Positions 11,518 through 24,094 are shown, counted from the stretch's first letter. The stretch is DNA of 64,000 nt from Begonia masoniana (GCA_022432975.1 CM039508.1:25803999-25867998), one strand, 5' to 3'. The notes: generated by a model from the sequence alone, not told the origin. Program-made: numbers and translations.

Positions 11518-12732
11518 ACGAGAGAGCTGTGTTGAAATCACGGCCAGCAACTCAATTTATGGGCACCCAGAAGTCCAAAAGCAGCAATTAAAGGATTTTA
11601 GAGAGAGAGAATTTGACCAAACCTAATTTTATTGGTCTTTTCATTTATTTATATTTTTTTAATTTCCATATTAAACATTGGAGATATCGTTGAAAAATGT
11701 GGTGTTTTATCTTTATGGATTCAACACAGGAATTGAAGGCTGCTTCAACAACCAACAAGAAATAAAGAACAAGAATATGAATTTCGTACTCAGAATTATG
11801 CTCATCCCTAATGCCTGGATCGTAGGTCACTAAATCATCGTTCATTGAATACAAATAATATCTTTAAGAAAAAAATCATTTGGTTAGATATGACCCAAAC
11901 TTTAATTTTGTTTGTATCGTTAACTAATAAAAATATTAAACTACAAGGGCATTAACATATTCTTCCTTGAACTATATTCATTAACAAAATCGTATTTAAT
12001 ATACTACGTTAACAAAACAATTATCACCATCTAATTTTCTGTTAAAAATTCATTTTGCGGATGCTCCTTTCGTAACGCAGGTGCCCGCTAGGGTTAAATA
12101 AAAATGAGATAATAGTTCTCTCAATGTAAGTGCAGGCGTCCGCACTTAAACAGTGGGCTCCTGTGGATTGCTCGCATGTAGGTCAGGTAAGGTCAAACTC
12201 AAAGCAGGTCAGGTAAGGTCAAACTCAAAGCTTCGTCATGCAACCTAGGACTTTTTACTCTCTCTTTGTTCGTTCATTGGCGATCTCCATTCGTTCCATC
12301 TTATTCTTGACCTTATTTTCTAAGCCATCACTAGATTTCGTGCATCTCAACGTCGATTTCTTCACAGATTGTGCCCTAAATCCATGCCCTAACTTCGCTT
12401 GATTTCATCTCTCGGGTTCTTTTCAATTTCTCAACGATTTCGTGATCAACATTGATTCTAATGGTATAAAATGGGCTTCCAAACTCACATTGGAACGGAA
12501 GAATTCTCCAACTCCGATGGTGCCCTATATTATTTAATTATATATATATGCCCATGAAAATTTAGTCGCTATCCAAAATTTCCTTCAAAAGCAAGCTGTC
12601 CAAAATTTCCAATTCACCTAATACTATTTTTGGATATTTACATGCGAAGACTAGCAAAATCTACTAGTTTGATCAATTGATTGCAAATTTTAAACATCCG
12701 AATGCTAACGATGTACGATAATTTGAGTCAAC
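11402..12732 (-). promoter_or_regulatory. 5' flank of NIP copy 2, with expanded GA microsatellite in the leader
   Basis: This is homologous to the flank of copy 1 (4398-5720). Next to the start codon it carries an almost pure GA/GGGA tract at 11447-11514, which in copy 1 is only a few units long. A 26-bp perfect tandem duplication starting GGTCAGGTAAGG is at 12181-12206 and 12207-12232. Read on the gene strand, the leader is CT-rich, a common plant 5' UTR feature. The similarity ends at about 12732, where unit C begins. Confidence 0.5.
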
Positions 12733-13740
12733 ACAAACATTAGAGCGAAAGTGATTATGAATTCGATCACAAGGGATTGAACATGCGATCCGAAAGGAAG
12801 TGTTCGAGCAAAATCGTTGTTTCTCTCGTTAAACTAAAGTCTACTGGTACCACTTTCTAGGGTTGCTCCAACAATTTGAGCTGATACATAAGGAGGTACC
12901 TGCAATGTTAGTGACAAATGATAAACATGAGATGGTACATGGAGTGGGAAACATTCGAGTTAAACAGGGTAAACCAAACAAATGATTAAGGTTCGATCTT
13001 GTTCCATTTTGGTTTTTGAAAAACTGATTTAGAACCTAATCAAGTAAAATTAAAGTTGTCAGTTGGGTTGTCGGTTCTTTTTTTTTTAAGCGCTGGAATC
13101 AAGTCAAACCGATGTTATATAATTATTAATATATTTTTTGTTTTTATTTTAAATGATACAAATATCTAATCAAACGACTAAAATGGGTCCAAACCAATTA
13201 AAATCAACTCAAAACTTAACCCAAACCAGCTCAAATTGAACCCAAACCTAGAAAATATAAATCAAAACTGAATTAGGATCAAATTGATCAAGAATGAAAA
13301 AATTGGTTCAAATTTGGTTCTTTTAGCAAACCGAATTGGTTTAGTTTCATATTAAAAAATTTAGAATTAATCAAACCAGACCACTAGGTAAAAATCAGTA
13401 TTTTTAAAATAATTAAATTTTGAGTGTTAATTTTTTGCGTTATTAATAGTCAATGTGTTACGGGTTGACTCATTTTGTCGTATTGTGGCCACGATAGAAT
13501 TAATTGGTCCAAATCAATAATTTAGAAATTACCGTGCGGTTAAAATTTAAGAATTTAATAGAGGGTAAATTGAAAGAGTTTTTGGTGTGGAATTTTTTAA
13601 AGTTGTTCGGAGTTTTGAAGGTAAAAGGTGTTCGGAATTTTAGAAAGATGTTCGGATTGATTCCTAATCTCTGTATATGATCCATCTATGTTTCCCTTAG
13701 TGTCTTAGGTGAGTGACATATTCATAACCTTGGTTTTTTT
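12733..13740 (-). pseudogene. Third NIP copy: truncated exon 3 plus intron 2 sequence
   Basis: From 12899 downward the minus strand reads as NIP exon 3 ([11 protein letters not shown] at its start), close to copy 2. It carries changes not seen in the functional copies, including TTA to TAG at 12836-12834. The exon is cut off at about 12733, and exons 4 and 5 are absent. The intron side (12900-13740) matches copy 2 intron 2, minus the block 7640-8040. This is a non-functional tail of the tandem array, joined directly to the 5' flank of copy 2 at a short ACACAAAC-like overlap. Confidence 0.85.
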
Positions 13741-14137
13741 TAACTATAAAGGTTAGTTTTCTACGTGGGCATTAGGACTCATTTGATGATATGGTACTTT
13801 AACTTTGAGTCATTCGCGCTCTAACTAGGATATGACTTATTTTCTTTGGTGTGTTGCATGAACTATTGTGCAGGTTTATCATGACACTAAAAAGCAGAAG
13901 CTACATCAAACCTCATCCTCATCACCAAGTAACTACGAAAAGAAAAAGTTTTGTTGTGCAGAAGTCACATTAAATTTTCAAAATCATATGGTCAACAATG
14001 GACTCATTCAGGAACGGAGCCTACAAGCTGAAACATTCGTTCAGCATCCCAAGGCTGTGGTGGTACCTTTGGTTTTCCAGGATTCTATGCCAATCCTTTC
14101 CACAAACTACGCAATTTATGTTCGAGAAAAGTAGCTC
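13741..14137 (+). other. Unassigned sequence with a possible exon fragment
   Basis: A short open frame at 13868-14134 follows a plausible acceptor (TTGTGCAG, ending 13872). Its protein is Ser/Lys-rich at the start and matches no family I know. It is cut by the LTR insertion at about 14138. It may be the remains of a host exon or chance. Confidence 0.2.
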
Positions 14138-14775
14138 GTGGGGTCCTTCCTTAACGATGAGGGAGCCACGTGAAGAAAAATGAAGACTTTAAAGTCTCCA
14201 CTGCAAAAATGGAAACCTTAAAGTCTCCATTTGCTGCAATGGAGGGCGCTTACCCTCCATTTAATGCGAAGAAGAAAAAGTTCATTTTTCTTCTTCAGAT
14301 AAGTTTGTCATTTTATGACAAACTTCCTAGGGAATTTAAGCATCCTAAAGCAGAAGAAGAATCTAAAGAGGATTTCTTCTCTAAAAAACGAAGCTAGATA
14401 GTGAGAATTTTGGAGGGAGAGAAAAGAAAGAGTCTGAGAGAAAAATAGGTGTGATACTTTTGAGTACAATAAGAGTGGTGATTTCTCTTAGTAAATATTT
14501 TCTAGGATATTTGATATCTAGAAAAATATTATAAATCCTATTTTTCATAGTGAGATCTTTCTGGACTCGGTCTCCGTGATTTTTTCCCGATTTGGGTTTC
14601 CACGTAAAATTCTCGGTGTTCATTTTTTAACTATTATTTCTCTTACTTCTTGGCCGTTATAATTTTACGGCAGTGGAAAAAATATTCCTGATATTTTTCA
14701 GATTGCATCTGCTATCGTTTATCCATATCACTTATTTAAGTGGGGTTCTCGTCGTCGTCGTTATTTTTCCCAACA
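14138..14775 (-). mobile_element. Solo LTR, Ty1/Copia type
   Basis: Read on the minus strand from 14775 it begins TGTTGGGAAAAATAACG and soon contains AATTTTACGTGGAAACCC, a text typical of plant Copia LTRs. It is flanked by TAGCTC at 14132-14137 and 14776-14781, consistent with a target duplication. No primer binding site or coding region adjoins it, so it appears to be a solo LTR. The 3' end on the minus strand is less certain because the terminal CA is not clear. A direct repeat of AAAGTCTCCA text occurs at 14189-14230. Confidence 0.6.
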
Positions 14776-14781
14776 TAGCTC

Positions 14782-15303
14782 AGCATCTATAGGGATGTAA
14801 TCAATAGTTTTTACTAGCTCGAGCCAGTTGATAATGATGATTATCATGTCTACTTGGGATTCAACCCCACACGAATGACCTACTTTAAGGCTTCAGTGGT
14901 TGCCCTGGGAACACAATGGCGTATGTCAACGGGAGAACATGGGGAGCCTTTATCTTTCCAATCCAAGCTTTGCTACGTACTCTAAAATTAAGGCACTACT
15001 TCATTGGAGCCAAACATATTCCCATCACACATTAAGCAAAATCACTCGTGATCGGGCAGTCTTCCTATGTTGCATCTAGACACACATCAATTGGTGTGAC
15101 AGTCTAATTCAACAATCTATATTGCACTTCACCTGAAACAATAATATAGCAGGATTGGCCCCTCACGGCCAATCACGACCTTGTGTTGAGTTTTGGGCGT
15201 AACATGGATCCCTAAAGAAGAACTCCTACACCCCAATATGATGTTAATGCAAAGTTTCTTCGATAACAAGATCTTACTGAGGGAGGATTAAGTCGCTGTA
15301 GAC
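14782..15303. other. No gene seen; possible degenerate retroelement sequence
   Basis: Codon-like stretches interrupted by many stops are visible on the plus strand, but no domain can be named. The base composition is more coding-like than its flanks. Confidence 0.2.
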
Positions 15304-15651
15304 ATGGGCCCTTCATTACCAATCCGTCAGATGAAGTCTCTCCCCTCATCTCCACAAGGTGATACTAACCCTCCTCGACCGAGTCAAGCATCCATTGCCT
15401 CTCAGCTTGCATCATTTGATAGACGTCTCTTTAACATGGAGACCAATTTTGAATATTTGAACAACTTCTGCACATTTATTAAAGATCATAGCATTTTACT
15501 GATGGAGATATGGCAAAACAGGTTTGGACCACTGCATAAACCAATACCACATCCACCAGCTAGATACGCAGCTCACATGCCATTCACACAGCCGACACTG
15601 GAGCAGTATTCACGACTGCGTTCTCCATCCATAGGCGATGAGATTGACTAG
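15304..15651 (+). CDS. Hypothetical ORF, 115 residues, possibly a retroelement remnant
   Basis: This frame starts with Met, is Pro/Ser-rich for about 40 residues, then continues with a stretch predicted to be helical (SFDRRLFNMETNFEYLNNF) and a Pro-rich tail. No zinc knuckle, catalytic motif or signal peptide is visible. The preceding 500 bases contain broken coding-like text in the same direction, so it may be the last open part of a decayed transposon protein. It may equally be a chance frame. Confidence 0.2.
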   Translation: MGPSLPIRQMKSLPSSPQGDTNPPRPSQASIASQLASFDRRLFNMETNFEYLNNFCTFIKDHSILLMEIWQNRFGPLHKPIPHPPARYAAHMPFTQPTLEQYSRLRSPSIGDEID

Positions 15652-17499
15652 CACTCTCCTTGACAATGCACTATTTTTCCCCATCTTTATGAGTTTGCAC
15701 TTAGAGCACAGACTGAAGCAGTGACATATTTAGAAACTTAACAACAAAATTATGTGAATATTAAATCTGATCTTTCTTGTGAAAAAAATTGAATGATGAA
15801 TAATCACTCTCATGGTTTCTATGACTCTCTGGTTCGCTTTCAACTTTGAATTCACTATTTGAATACTCAACGGGTGAAAAACTAGACAATAAAACGAGGT
15901 ATTCAATTTATAATATCTATGAAACATGATTGGATTTTCTATTTTATTTTGTTTCTATTACTTTTCATGCTATTCTTGCTTTAGAACTACAAAAAAAACT
16001 AAGTTTAAGGGTGTGATAACTTTATGAAAATTGGAGTTATTGTCATCATTCTAACCAAACTTTGATACTCATTCGCAAGTTTTGATAGGTTTAATCTATT
16101 CAAAATTATGATGTAAATACATAATCAAACATGTCAAATAAAGATAATTATGATGAAATTTAGAAGCCGAGACGCGACTCAAAGAAGTTTGAGCGGCAAC
16201 CCAAAAGAAAAAAAATTTGGCATCGCATAGTAGTAGTTGAGCTACGGCTTGATGGAATCTGAGTTGCAGCCCAACCACACGGATAGAACCCGAGTTGTAG
16301 AAAAATGGAGCCCGAGTTATGGCCCAGGCCCAGACTTCTCGAGCCACGGACCAAGACCAGATTCACTTTCCAAAATTAAGAAATCCTGCGCATTATGAAA
16401 GATATTTTTAAGGATTTTGGAAACTCTGGTTGAGACTCCGTAAATAAGACATGTTTAGATGAGAATCAAGATTCTCGTCAGCCTTTAAATCTATTCCGGA
16501 GAGCGATCGAAGATGATTCTCGTCCACCAAATTTCTCAAAGAAGTCTAGACTTTGGATCTAATGTTCAATAATTTGGATATTACATTATTTTCTTTTTCT
16601 TTTATTTGGAAGTGATGATCTAAAATTAGATTTAGACTAATTGTAAAACTAAAGCATTTTGGTCTTTTTTCAACGTCAAAAGAGACCAAAACAAACTCTA
16701 CAAAAAAGCTTTTCATGAAAATTGATGTGATAGCTTCATCTTGTTAGGGCCAAGAACAAGTAATGGTACAACAATCTTACATTGCTTGAGACCTCATCTC
16801 CAATTAATACAAGATTTTTTGAAATTGAAGATGCAGGTCAAAAACGGATAATATTATACTATGTGAAGATTGATATGTTACAATTAAGATCAAAGCAAAT
16901 GAGAAGATAATCAAATTGATATTTTTGATTTATTCTTAATTATGCTATGGTTTATGAGCTCTTGCTAGGGATTTCATTTTATTTGAATCCCAATTATATA
17001 TGATATAATCTCCAATGAGTGTAAAGTCTTTTGGAATTCAAAAGCCTAGGTAAAAAAAAAAATTAGTAGATAACCAAATCGTATTTGAATTGACATTTAT
17101 GGTATATTCTTAATTCTGTTCTGGTTTACGAGCTCTTGCTAGGGTTTACCTTTGTTTGAATCCAGATCTTGAATTAAAAAAAAAAAAAAAACAGAAAGAC
17201 ATGATTTTGAAAAAGAATTTTGGTTGATTGCACCAAAAAATCAGAAACGTGTCTTCATTTTTATATCTACCATAGGAGAAATCACAATTAAAATACAAAT
17301 GAAAGTGACATGTAAAGCATATAGAGTATTGTCCAATAAATTTCACATTGTCTATGTCGTTCCAATAATGTAAGATAGAATATTCTCCTAAAAATGCAGT
17401 TCAATAATATTTTTAACATCAAATTTTATTTAATATGTACAACTAAAAATTTATTGAACAAAATCTTAACTAAAATTATACTTTTTGGTAGGTTCTTTA
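15652..17499. other. AT-rich intergenic DNA with one local direct duplication
   Basis: No gene is visible. A segment containing TATGAGCTCTTGCTAGGG at about 16950-17000 recurs in diverged form (TACGAGCTCTTGCTAGGG) about 155 bases later (17125-17165). Both are followed by TTTGAATCC-type text and preceded by ATTCTTAATT, so this is an old tandem duplication. An A-rich run lies at 17175-17190. Confidence 0.4.
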
Positions 17500-18577
17500 A
17501 TTTCGATAAATTAGTTCCGTGTTAGACTAATTTAATTAAAAATTAAGCGTGACAAAGTTCAATGTACAAGCATCCCATTTGACAACTTTATGGATGAGAG
17601 GGACGTAAAATTTGTGATAACATAAAAAGAGTGATAGTATAAAATTCAAAATACTGAGCTTCGATCTGCAAAGACAACTCTAAGCTCGAAAAGAAGATCG
17701 TTAGCTTCCTTAAAACACGGATCCGACAAAATAAATGTAAACAAAATATTAAACGTGCTCGGATTGAAATGAAAACGAAATATCGAATGTTTCCGAGAAT
17801 CGGTCAATAATCGCTATTTGGAGCGTTTTGGCAAGAGTTTTCTTCTAAGGAAGAGAACTCAATTCAAGGAATCGGTTAGGCCACTTCTTGCCGTTTTTCG
17901 ATCTCGAAAGAAAGGAGAAGAAGATGGCAAATCCGTTCTTACAAGCTACGAAGCTTGAAGATCGGTTTTCGGGGGCGCAACCCCTTGGTCGTTGTCAACC
18001 GAGCTTACCTTGGTAGCTCCTCGCTCCAAGTTTCTTCTATCGAGAGAAGACAAATCCGCGGATGCTCATAAAAATCAACCCCAAAAAGTTACAATCACCA
18101 ATGCTATGAATATATAGACCTAATAGTGGCTAGGGTTTTGAGTGGGTTGGGCTTGGGCCTTCATTTGGGCAAGCCATGTCTTCAACGTCAAGTGGGCCAA
18201 ACCGTAAACCAAGCCACCAACTAATCTTAACATTCATCTAATCCTAAAATGCCTAATCATGCATGCATATATAAAGATTAACAAAAAGGCCAACGTTTGC
18301 CAATAAGTTTTAAATAAATAAAAATTACAAACATCACAGCTCAGGAAGACAAATTCTCATGTGAGCATTAGACCGCCTCTCTAGTCCTTCCACATGAGGA
18401 GGTGCTTCGGTTGGTCAACGTCTCCAGGTTTAGTCTCCCACCTCAAGTCGGCCACAGTGTCCTCCAAGTCTTCAGACGATCCATAACCTGTAAAAGAGAC
18501 AAGCGTGTTAGTTAAGTTATGGATTCGGGCCTGAGATCGTGTAATGGGCCTATGGGCACAACACTGGGTGGACGATG
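17500..18577 (-). mobile_element. 3' end and putative LTR of another, unclassified minus-strand retroelement
   Basis: On the minus strand, 18581-18381 encodes a 66-residue open tail with PITRSQAR, a linker motif common near the end of plant Ty3/Gypsy polyproteins. Downstream (18330-17640) the sequence has LTR-like features: a TATATATTC box (18108-18116), a GGGTTGCGCCCCC element, and an exon-like end before GTAAGCTCGG. The right edge is the truncated chromovirus LTR at 18578. The left limit is unclear. No catalytic domain is present, so the assignment is tentative. Confidence 0.3.
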
Positions 18578-20487
18578 ACATGCAGAGGAAAACTTAATAA
18601 AATACATGCAGTGGAAAAAAAATGAGAAACATAAACTGGAAGACATAAACGGGACTCGACATAACGTTCGCTAGGACTGTTACATTTTGAACGTAAAATT
18701 TTTTGACTATTTGAAGCTCTTGAACATTTAAAATGGCAAGACATAAAATTGGAGGTATAAAATGGAAGACATAAAATGGATAACAGAAGTGGAAGACGTA
18801 AGGCGGAAGACGTAAGGGGGAAGACGTAACAGGGGCAGATGATATAGAGTGGATAACAGGAGTAGATGACATAGGTGGATGACAGAAGTAGATGACAAGG
18901 GCGGATGACATAACTTTAAAGGCAGAATTGACAACTTTTAAAAGGAAGACATATAAACAGGGAGCATAAAAACAGAAGGCATAAAAACTTCAAACCCCAA
19001 CACCCGATTTAAAACATAATTTTAAACGTGTTAAAGAACACGATAGAAGTTTAAGAAATCAAATTGCATGGATAGCTCTAAAACCAGAGATAATTCATGC
19101 ACAACCTAAAAGAGGAAAAAACTCCCAACTGTTCCAGAATGTTTCAAAATATATATACAACTGTCAAACAGGAGTTTTAGAAATTTCAATAGTTGTACAG
19201 AATTTGGACATACACTTCAAAAATTCACCAAGCAGGGGTTTTAAAACATAAACACGATTTTTATACATCGTTTTAAGATTTCAAAAACTGTACAGGACTG
19301 GACATAACTTTCAAAAATACATTTTTCACAGGAATAACCTTTGTCTGACTGCAGCAACCAATCCCTGTGAGCTCGATCCGCCAACTACTTCAACTCATCA
19401 GCTTGAGGCACAAAGTCCTCATCTGGAGGATTCATACCTACAACAGGGGGTTCAACTATGAGCCTAGAGCTCAGTAAGAACATGAAATGCGGTGATGCAT
19501 ATGCTATGCATGAACATTTTCAAATACATGAACATTACATTACTTTACATTACGTTCACTGGACAGGAAGGTATAAGTGGGAAGAAGAGCTGGCGCAACA
19601 GGAGTACATGCCACAACAGGACATAACAAGAGTACATGACAGGATGCCAGTCCTCGTCCACACTTAACCATACATTACATTACAGGTTTTATCTTTCTTA
19701 ACTTCAAATCCGGTGCTGAAAACATTTACAAGGTTTTCTAGAAAACGTGTATGCATGAACAGATATGATGCTTAAACTCAACATATACAGGTGACAGAAT
19801 AAAAACAACCGGAAACAGAACACAAAGAACACGTTTAACTTAAAGCATAACCTACGACCTAACTACCCGAACCAAAACCTAGTATCTCCATGCTGTAAGG
19901 CCTTAAGGGTCAACTTATACTCATGAACTTACCTATTGTCCAAAATGCAGCAAGCTTTGCACGCACGACTACTGTGGTTCGCGAACCTATAGCATGCAAA
20001 ATCGGACATTAACCTGAACTTCAAAAAAAAACTAACGTTTAACTAACATAAACTTGTTAACCAGCAAAAAAAGGTTACCTTTACTGAAGGGAGCAGAAGG
20101 AAACAAAAGGAAACGGGAGGAGCAAAGTTTTGGAATTTGTTTCAGGCTCCAAGAAGAGAGAAAATAGAGAAGTAAAGATGAAAATTGGAAGTTGGAGTGT
20201 TTTCACGTAGGAGGGAAGGAGGAAGAGGGGCTTGGCTTCTCCAACAAGTTTGCCAAGTGTCAAACACTCATTAGTTCCCTCCCACCTACCTTAATTGGTT
20301 TCCTATATTGCCCTTCCATTGGTTTTTAACTAAATTACTATTTAGTTTGTCAAATCGATTTTTCAAATCACTCACACTCAATTGAATCCATCAGTAAATT
20401 CATAAAAACATACATTGTAAAAATATTTTCATTAATTCCGTCTAATAATTCAAGGAATATTTACATGGTAAAATGCCGGGTGTTACA
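18578..20487 (-). mobile_element. 3' LTR of the minus-strand chromovirus, truncated at its outer end
   Basis: On the minus strand it begins TGTAACACCCGGCATTTT at 20487 and matches the 5' LTR (24258-26658) closely down to 18578, where the match ends abruptly. The last about 330 bases present in the 5' LTR are missing. It contains only about three units of a 14-bp ACGT-core repeat (about 18794-18828), against about a dozen in the 5' LTR. The differing array length and truncation show that the LTRs have diverged structurally since insertion. Confidence 0.85.
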
Positions 20488-20500
20488 TCCCACCCACTTT
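20488..20500 (-). promoter_or_regulatory. Polypurine tract of the minus-strand chromovirus
   Basis: On the minus strand AAAGTGGGTGGGA lies immediately before the 3' LTR start, the expected position of the plus-strand DNA primer site. Confidence 0.75.
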
Positions 20501-23500
20501 AACATAATTTTGTCCCCAAAATTTGCTTAAGCGAATAGCTCTGGATATTGGGCTCTAACGTCTTGCTGTCTTTCCCATGTGGCTTCCTCCACGTTATGAT
20601 TGCGCCATAAGACTTTCACCAGTGGGACCACTCTGTTGTGCAACACCTTAGTGACGTATCCAAAATCTGTATGGACCTTTCTTAATATGTCAGCGTCGGC
20701 ATGATATCGAAGTCCACCTGTTCCACGATCTGAGTTGGATCTCATACACATTTTCTCAGCATCGAAACATGAAAAATATTGTGAACTCCATCCATAGACG
20801 CTGACAACTGTAGTCTGTAAGCCATGTTTACCACTTTCTTCAAGATGGGAAAGGGTCCAACAAACCTTGGGCTGAGTTTCCCCTTCTTACCGAACCTCAT
20901 CACGCTCTTGAAAGGTGACACCTTCAGGAACACTTCATCACCTTTAGTAAACTCCAAGTCTCTCTCCTATGGTCCGCGTAACTCTTCTGTCGACTTTGAG
21001 CAATTTTTATTCGTTGTTTGATAGCAGCAAACACCTTGGACATCTGCTGTAATAACTCAGGGCCGATAAGCTTGGCTTCTCCGACTTCATCCCAACACAA
21101 TGGGGATCTACACTTCCTGCCGTAAAGAGCTTCATATGGAGTCATGCCGATCGTAGCCTAGTAACTATAATTATAAGCGAACTCCACAAGCGGCAAATAC
21201 TTACTCCAAGGAGCATGAAATTCCAACATGCACGACCTTAACATATCCTCTAGTATCTGAATCGTTCTCTCGGATTGTCCGTCCGTCTGTGGGTGAAATG
21301 CCGTGCTGAAATTTAACTTTGTACCCAAGGAGTTTTGCAAGCTTCTCCAAAACCTGGAAGTGAATCTAGGATCCCGGTCAGATACAATTGATACAGGCAC
21401 TTCATGCAGCTTGATGATCTCGCTTATGTATAGTTTTGCATACTGATCCTTGGAGAACGTCGTCTTAACAGGTAGAAAATGGGTCGACTTCATCAATTTG
21501 TCTATTATGACCCATATACTATTATGGCCCTTAGCCGTCCTCGGTAGGCCAACAACGAAGTCCATAGTGATATTCTCCCACTTCCATTCAGGGATCGGAA
21601 GAGGCTGAAGCGTTCCACCTGGTCGTTGATGTTCAGCTTTGACTTGTTGACATATCATGCAAGACTCCACATACTTGGCTACTTCGTTCTTCATATTTGG
21701 CCACCAGAAGTGAAGTTTCAAGTCCTGATACATCTTCGTGCTTCCAGGATGCACAGAGAAAGAAGACGAATGGGCTTCCGATAAAATGTCCCTTCGTAGC
21801 TCTTCATCTTTCGGAACATACCATCTGCCTCTGAACTTCAGAACACCATCTCCTGAATAGCTGAACTAGAAAGAGGCCGTGGGCAACTTGCTTACTATAT
21901 CGGTCATTTCCTTTGAATCGGTCTTCTGAGCTTCTTTAATTCGGTCCAGAATGGTTAGCTGCAATGTTAGATCTGCCAGCACGGTCGATAGCTTAGAAAC
22001 CACCTCCAAATCGAACCTCTGAATTTCTGTCCTCAAAGGCACTGACATGGCCAACAAGGCCGGTTGCATAGTAGCCGGCATCCTGCTCAACGCATCGGCT
22101 ACCACGTTAGCTTTCTCCGGGTGGTATTTAATCTCGACGTCATAATCTTTCACAAATTCGAGCCACCGCCGTTGCCTCATGTTTAACTCTTTCTGAGTAA
22201 ATATGTACTTCAAGCTTTTGTGATCCGAAAACACCTCACATGATTGTCCATACAGGTGGTGTCTCCATACCTTCAGTGCATAAACAACTGCCGCTAACTC
22301 CAGATCGTGAGTAGGGTAGTTTTGCTCGTGGTTCTTTAATTGTTTGGATGCGTACGCCACCACTTTTCCTTCTTGCATCAATACGCATCCCAGGTCAATC
22401 TTTGACGCGTCGCAATACACACTGAATTTGCTGTCTTCGACCGGCAACACTAAGAGAGGAGTAGTGGTTAATTTCTACTTAAGCGTCTGAAAACTCACCT
22501 CGCAAGCTTCAGACCACTTGAATTTGATATTTTTCCTCGTTAAGCTGGTCATAGGCTTTGCTATCACAGAAAATCCCTTGATAAATTTTCTGTAATAACC
22601 AGCTAGTCCGACAAAGCTCCGCACCTCGCTGGCATTCCTCGATCTCGGTCATTCTTTCACAGCCTGAATCTTGGCCGGATCCACTGAATCTCCTTCTGCA
22701 AACACCACATGGCCTAGGAAATTAATTCTGCTCAACCAGAATTCACATTTTTACAGTTTGGCGTACAATCGATGCTGTTTTAGAGTTGACAGCACAATAG
22801 CCAAGTGCTCTTTGTGCTTGGCTTCACTCCTGGAATAAACCAGGATGTCGTCGATGAAGACGATTACAAATTTATCCAAGAAGTCCTGGAATATCCTGTT
22901 CATCAGGTTCATAAATGCCGCCGGAGCATTAGTTAACCCGAACGACATTAACAAAAACTCGTAATGTCCGTACCGGGTCCTGAAGGCGGTCTTTGGAATA
23001 TCGTCAGCTCTGACCTTGAACTGGTAATACCTGGAACGCAAATCAATCTTTGAGAATACCCGAGCCCCTTGCAGCTGGTCAAATAGACCGTCGATCCTCG
23101 GCAACAGGTACTTATGCTTGATGGTCAACTTGTTCAGCTCCCGGTAATCAATGCACATACGTAGGGACCCATCCTTCTTCTTAACAAACAAGACGGAAGT
23201 GCCTCAAGGAGAGAAACTAGGGCGCACCAAGCCCTTGTCCACTAGTTCTTTCAGCTGAGTCTTCAACTCCTTCAGCTCTATTGGCGCCATACGGTACGGA
23301 TTATTCGATAACGGTTCAGCACCAGGACATACTTCAATTTTGAACTCAATCTCGCGGTCCGGTGGCAATCCTGGCAGGTCGTCTAAGAAGACCTCTGAGA
23401 AGTTTCGAACCACCGGGATATCTTGTAGTTCTGCCTCACCTTGCCTTCAAACATCTATTACGTGGGCAAGAAATCCAACACATCCTGACCTCATTAGTTA

Positions 23501-24094
23501 TTGAGCTTTCAAGGAGGATATAACAGGCATACTGTGTTTCTTTGGTATTGCCTGATAGGAGAACCCTACCTCGTTCGGGCGCTTAAAAGACACGAGCCCG
23601 GAACTGCAGTTGATGGTGGCATGATGTCTAAACAGCCAGTCCATCCCCAGAATCACATCGTATCCTTTCATACCGATGACGATAAAATTAGCATATAACT
23701 TCCGGTCTCCTACTGTCACTATATCACCCCGTAAAACCTGCTCGGAGTGCATAAACTCTCCGAAGGGTAGCATAACGCTGTAGGGTTGATCTGACGAGGC
23801 ACATATAACTTTCTTGTTCTCCTCCACTTCGGCATTGTTGAACATTTTATCTATCGCCCGGATCCATTCCTCGGCGTGAGTAGGGTCCGTCGATAATCCA
23901 TCAAACGTAGGCGGTTAGAGTCGCCGGAATCTCTCTCCACTAGAGTCACGTGGAGCATTTCCATGGTTGTTGTTCTCATTATCTTTCCTAACCATCATGC
24001 GTTCCATCATACGTGACTGAACGCCGACCAGCTCGGTTAGACTATCGAGGGCGTCGCCCCTATCGTTTGGCTCACCGTGGTGTCCTTTCACCAT
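20488..24094 (-). pseudogene. Degenerate gag-pol of a Tekay/Del-like chromovirus with internal gag-protease deletion
   Basis: Order on the minus strand: gag start at 24094 ([11 protein letters not shown]); gag to about 23820; a direct junction to the part of protease after its active site ([10 protein letters not shown]); RT with FIDD (about 22847); RNase H with YCDAS; integrase with MDFVVGLP, SDRDPRF and QSERTIQ; and a C-terminal chromodomain-like segment (VKVLWRNHNVEEATWE). Relative to the plus-strand relative at 55361, about 270 codons are missing, covering most of gag, the zinc knuckle and the DTG motif. Stops interrupt it, for example at 23917-23915 (gag), 23204 (Trp to stop before RT), 22751 and 21158. 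It is non-functional but could have been mobilised in trans before decay. Confidence 0.9.

Noticed and set aside
18550..18934. Repetitive open frames on the minus strand within the LTR (also 24570-25117)
   Set aside because: They result from degenerate tandem LTR repeats lacking stops in one frame; no conserved protein.
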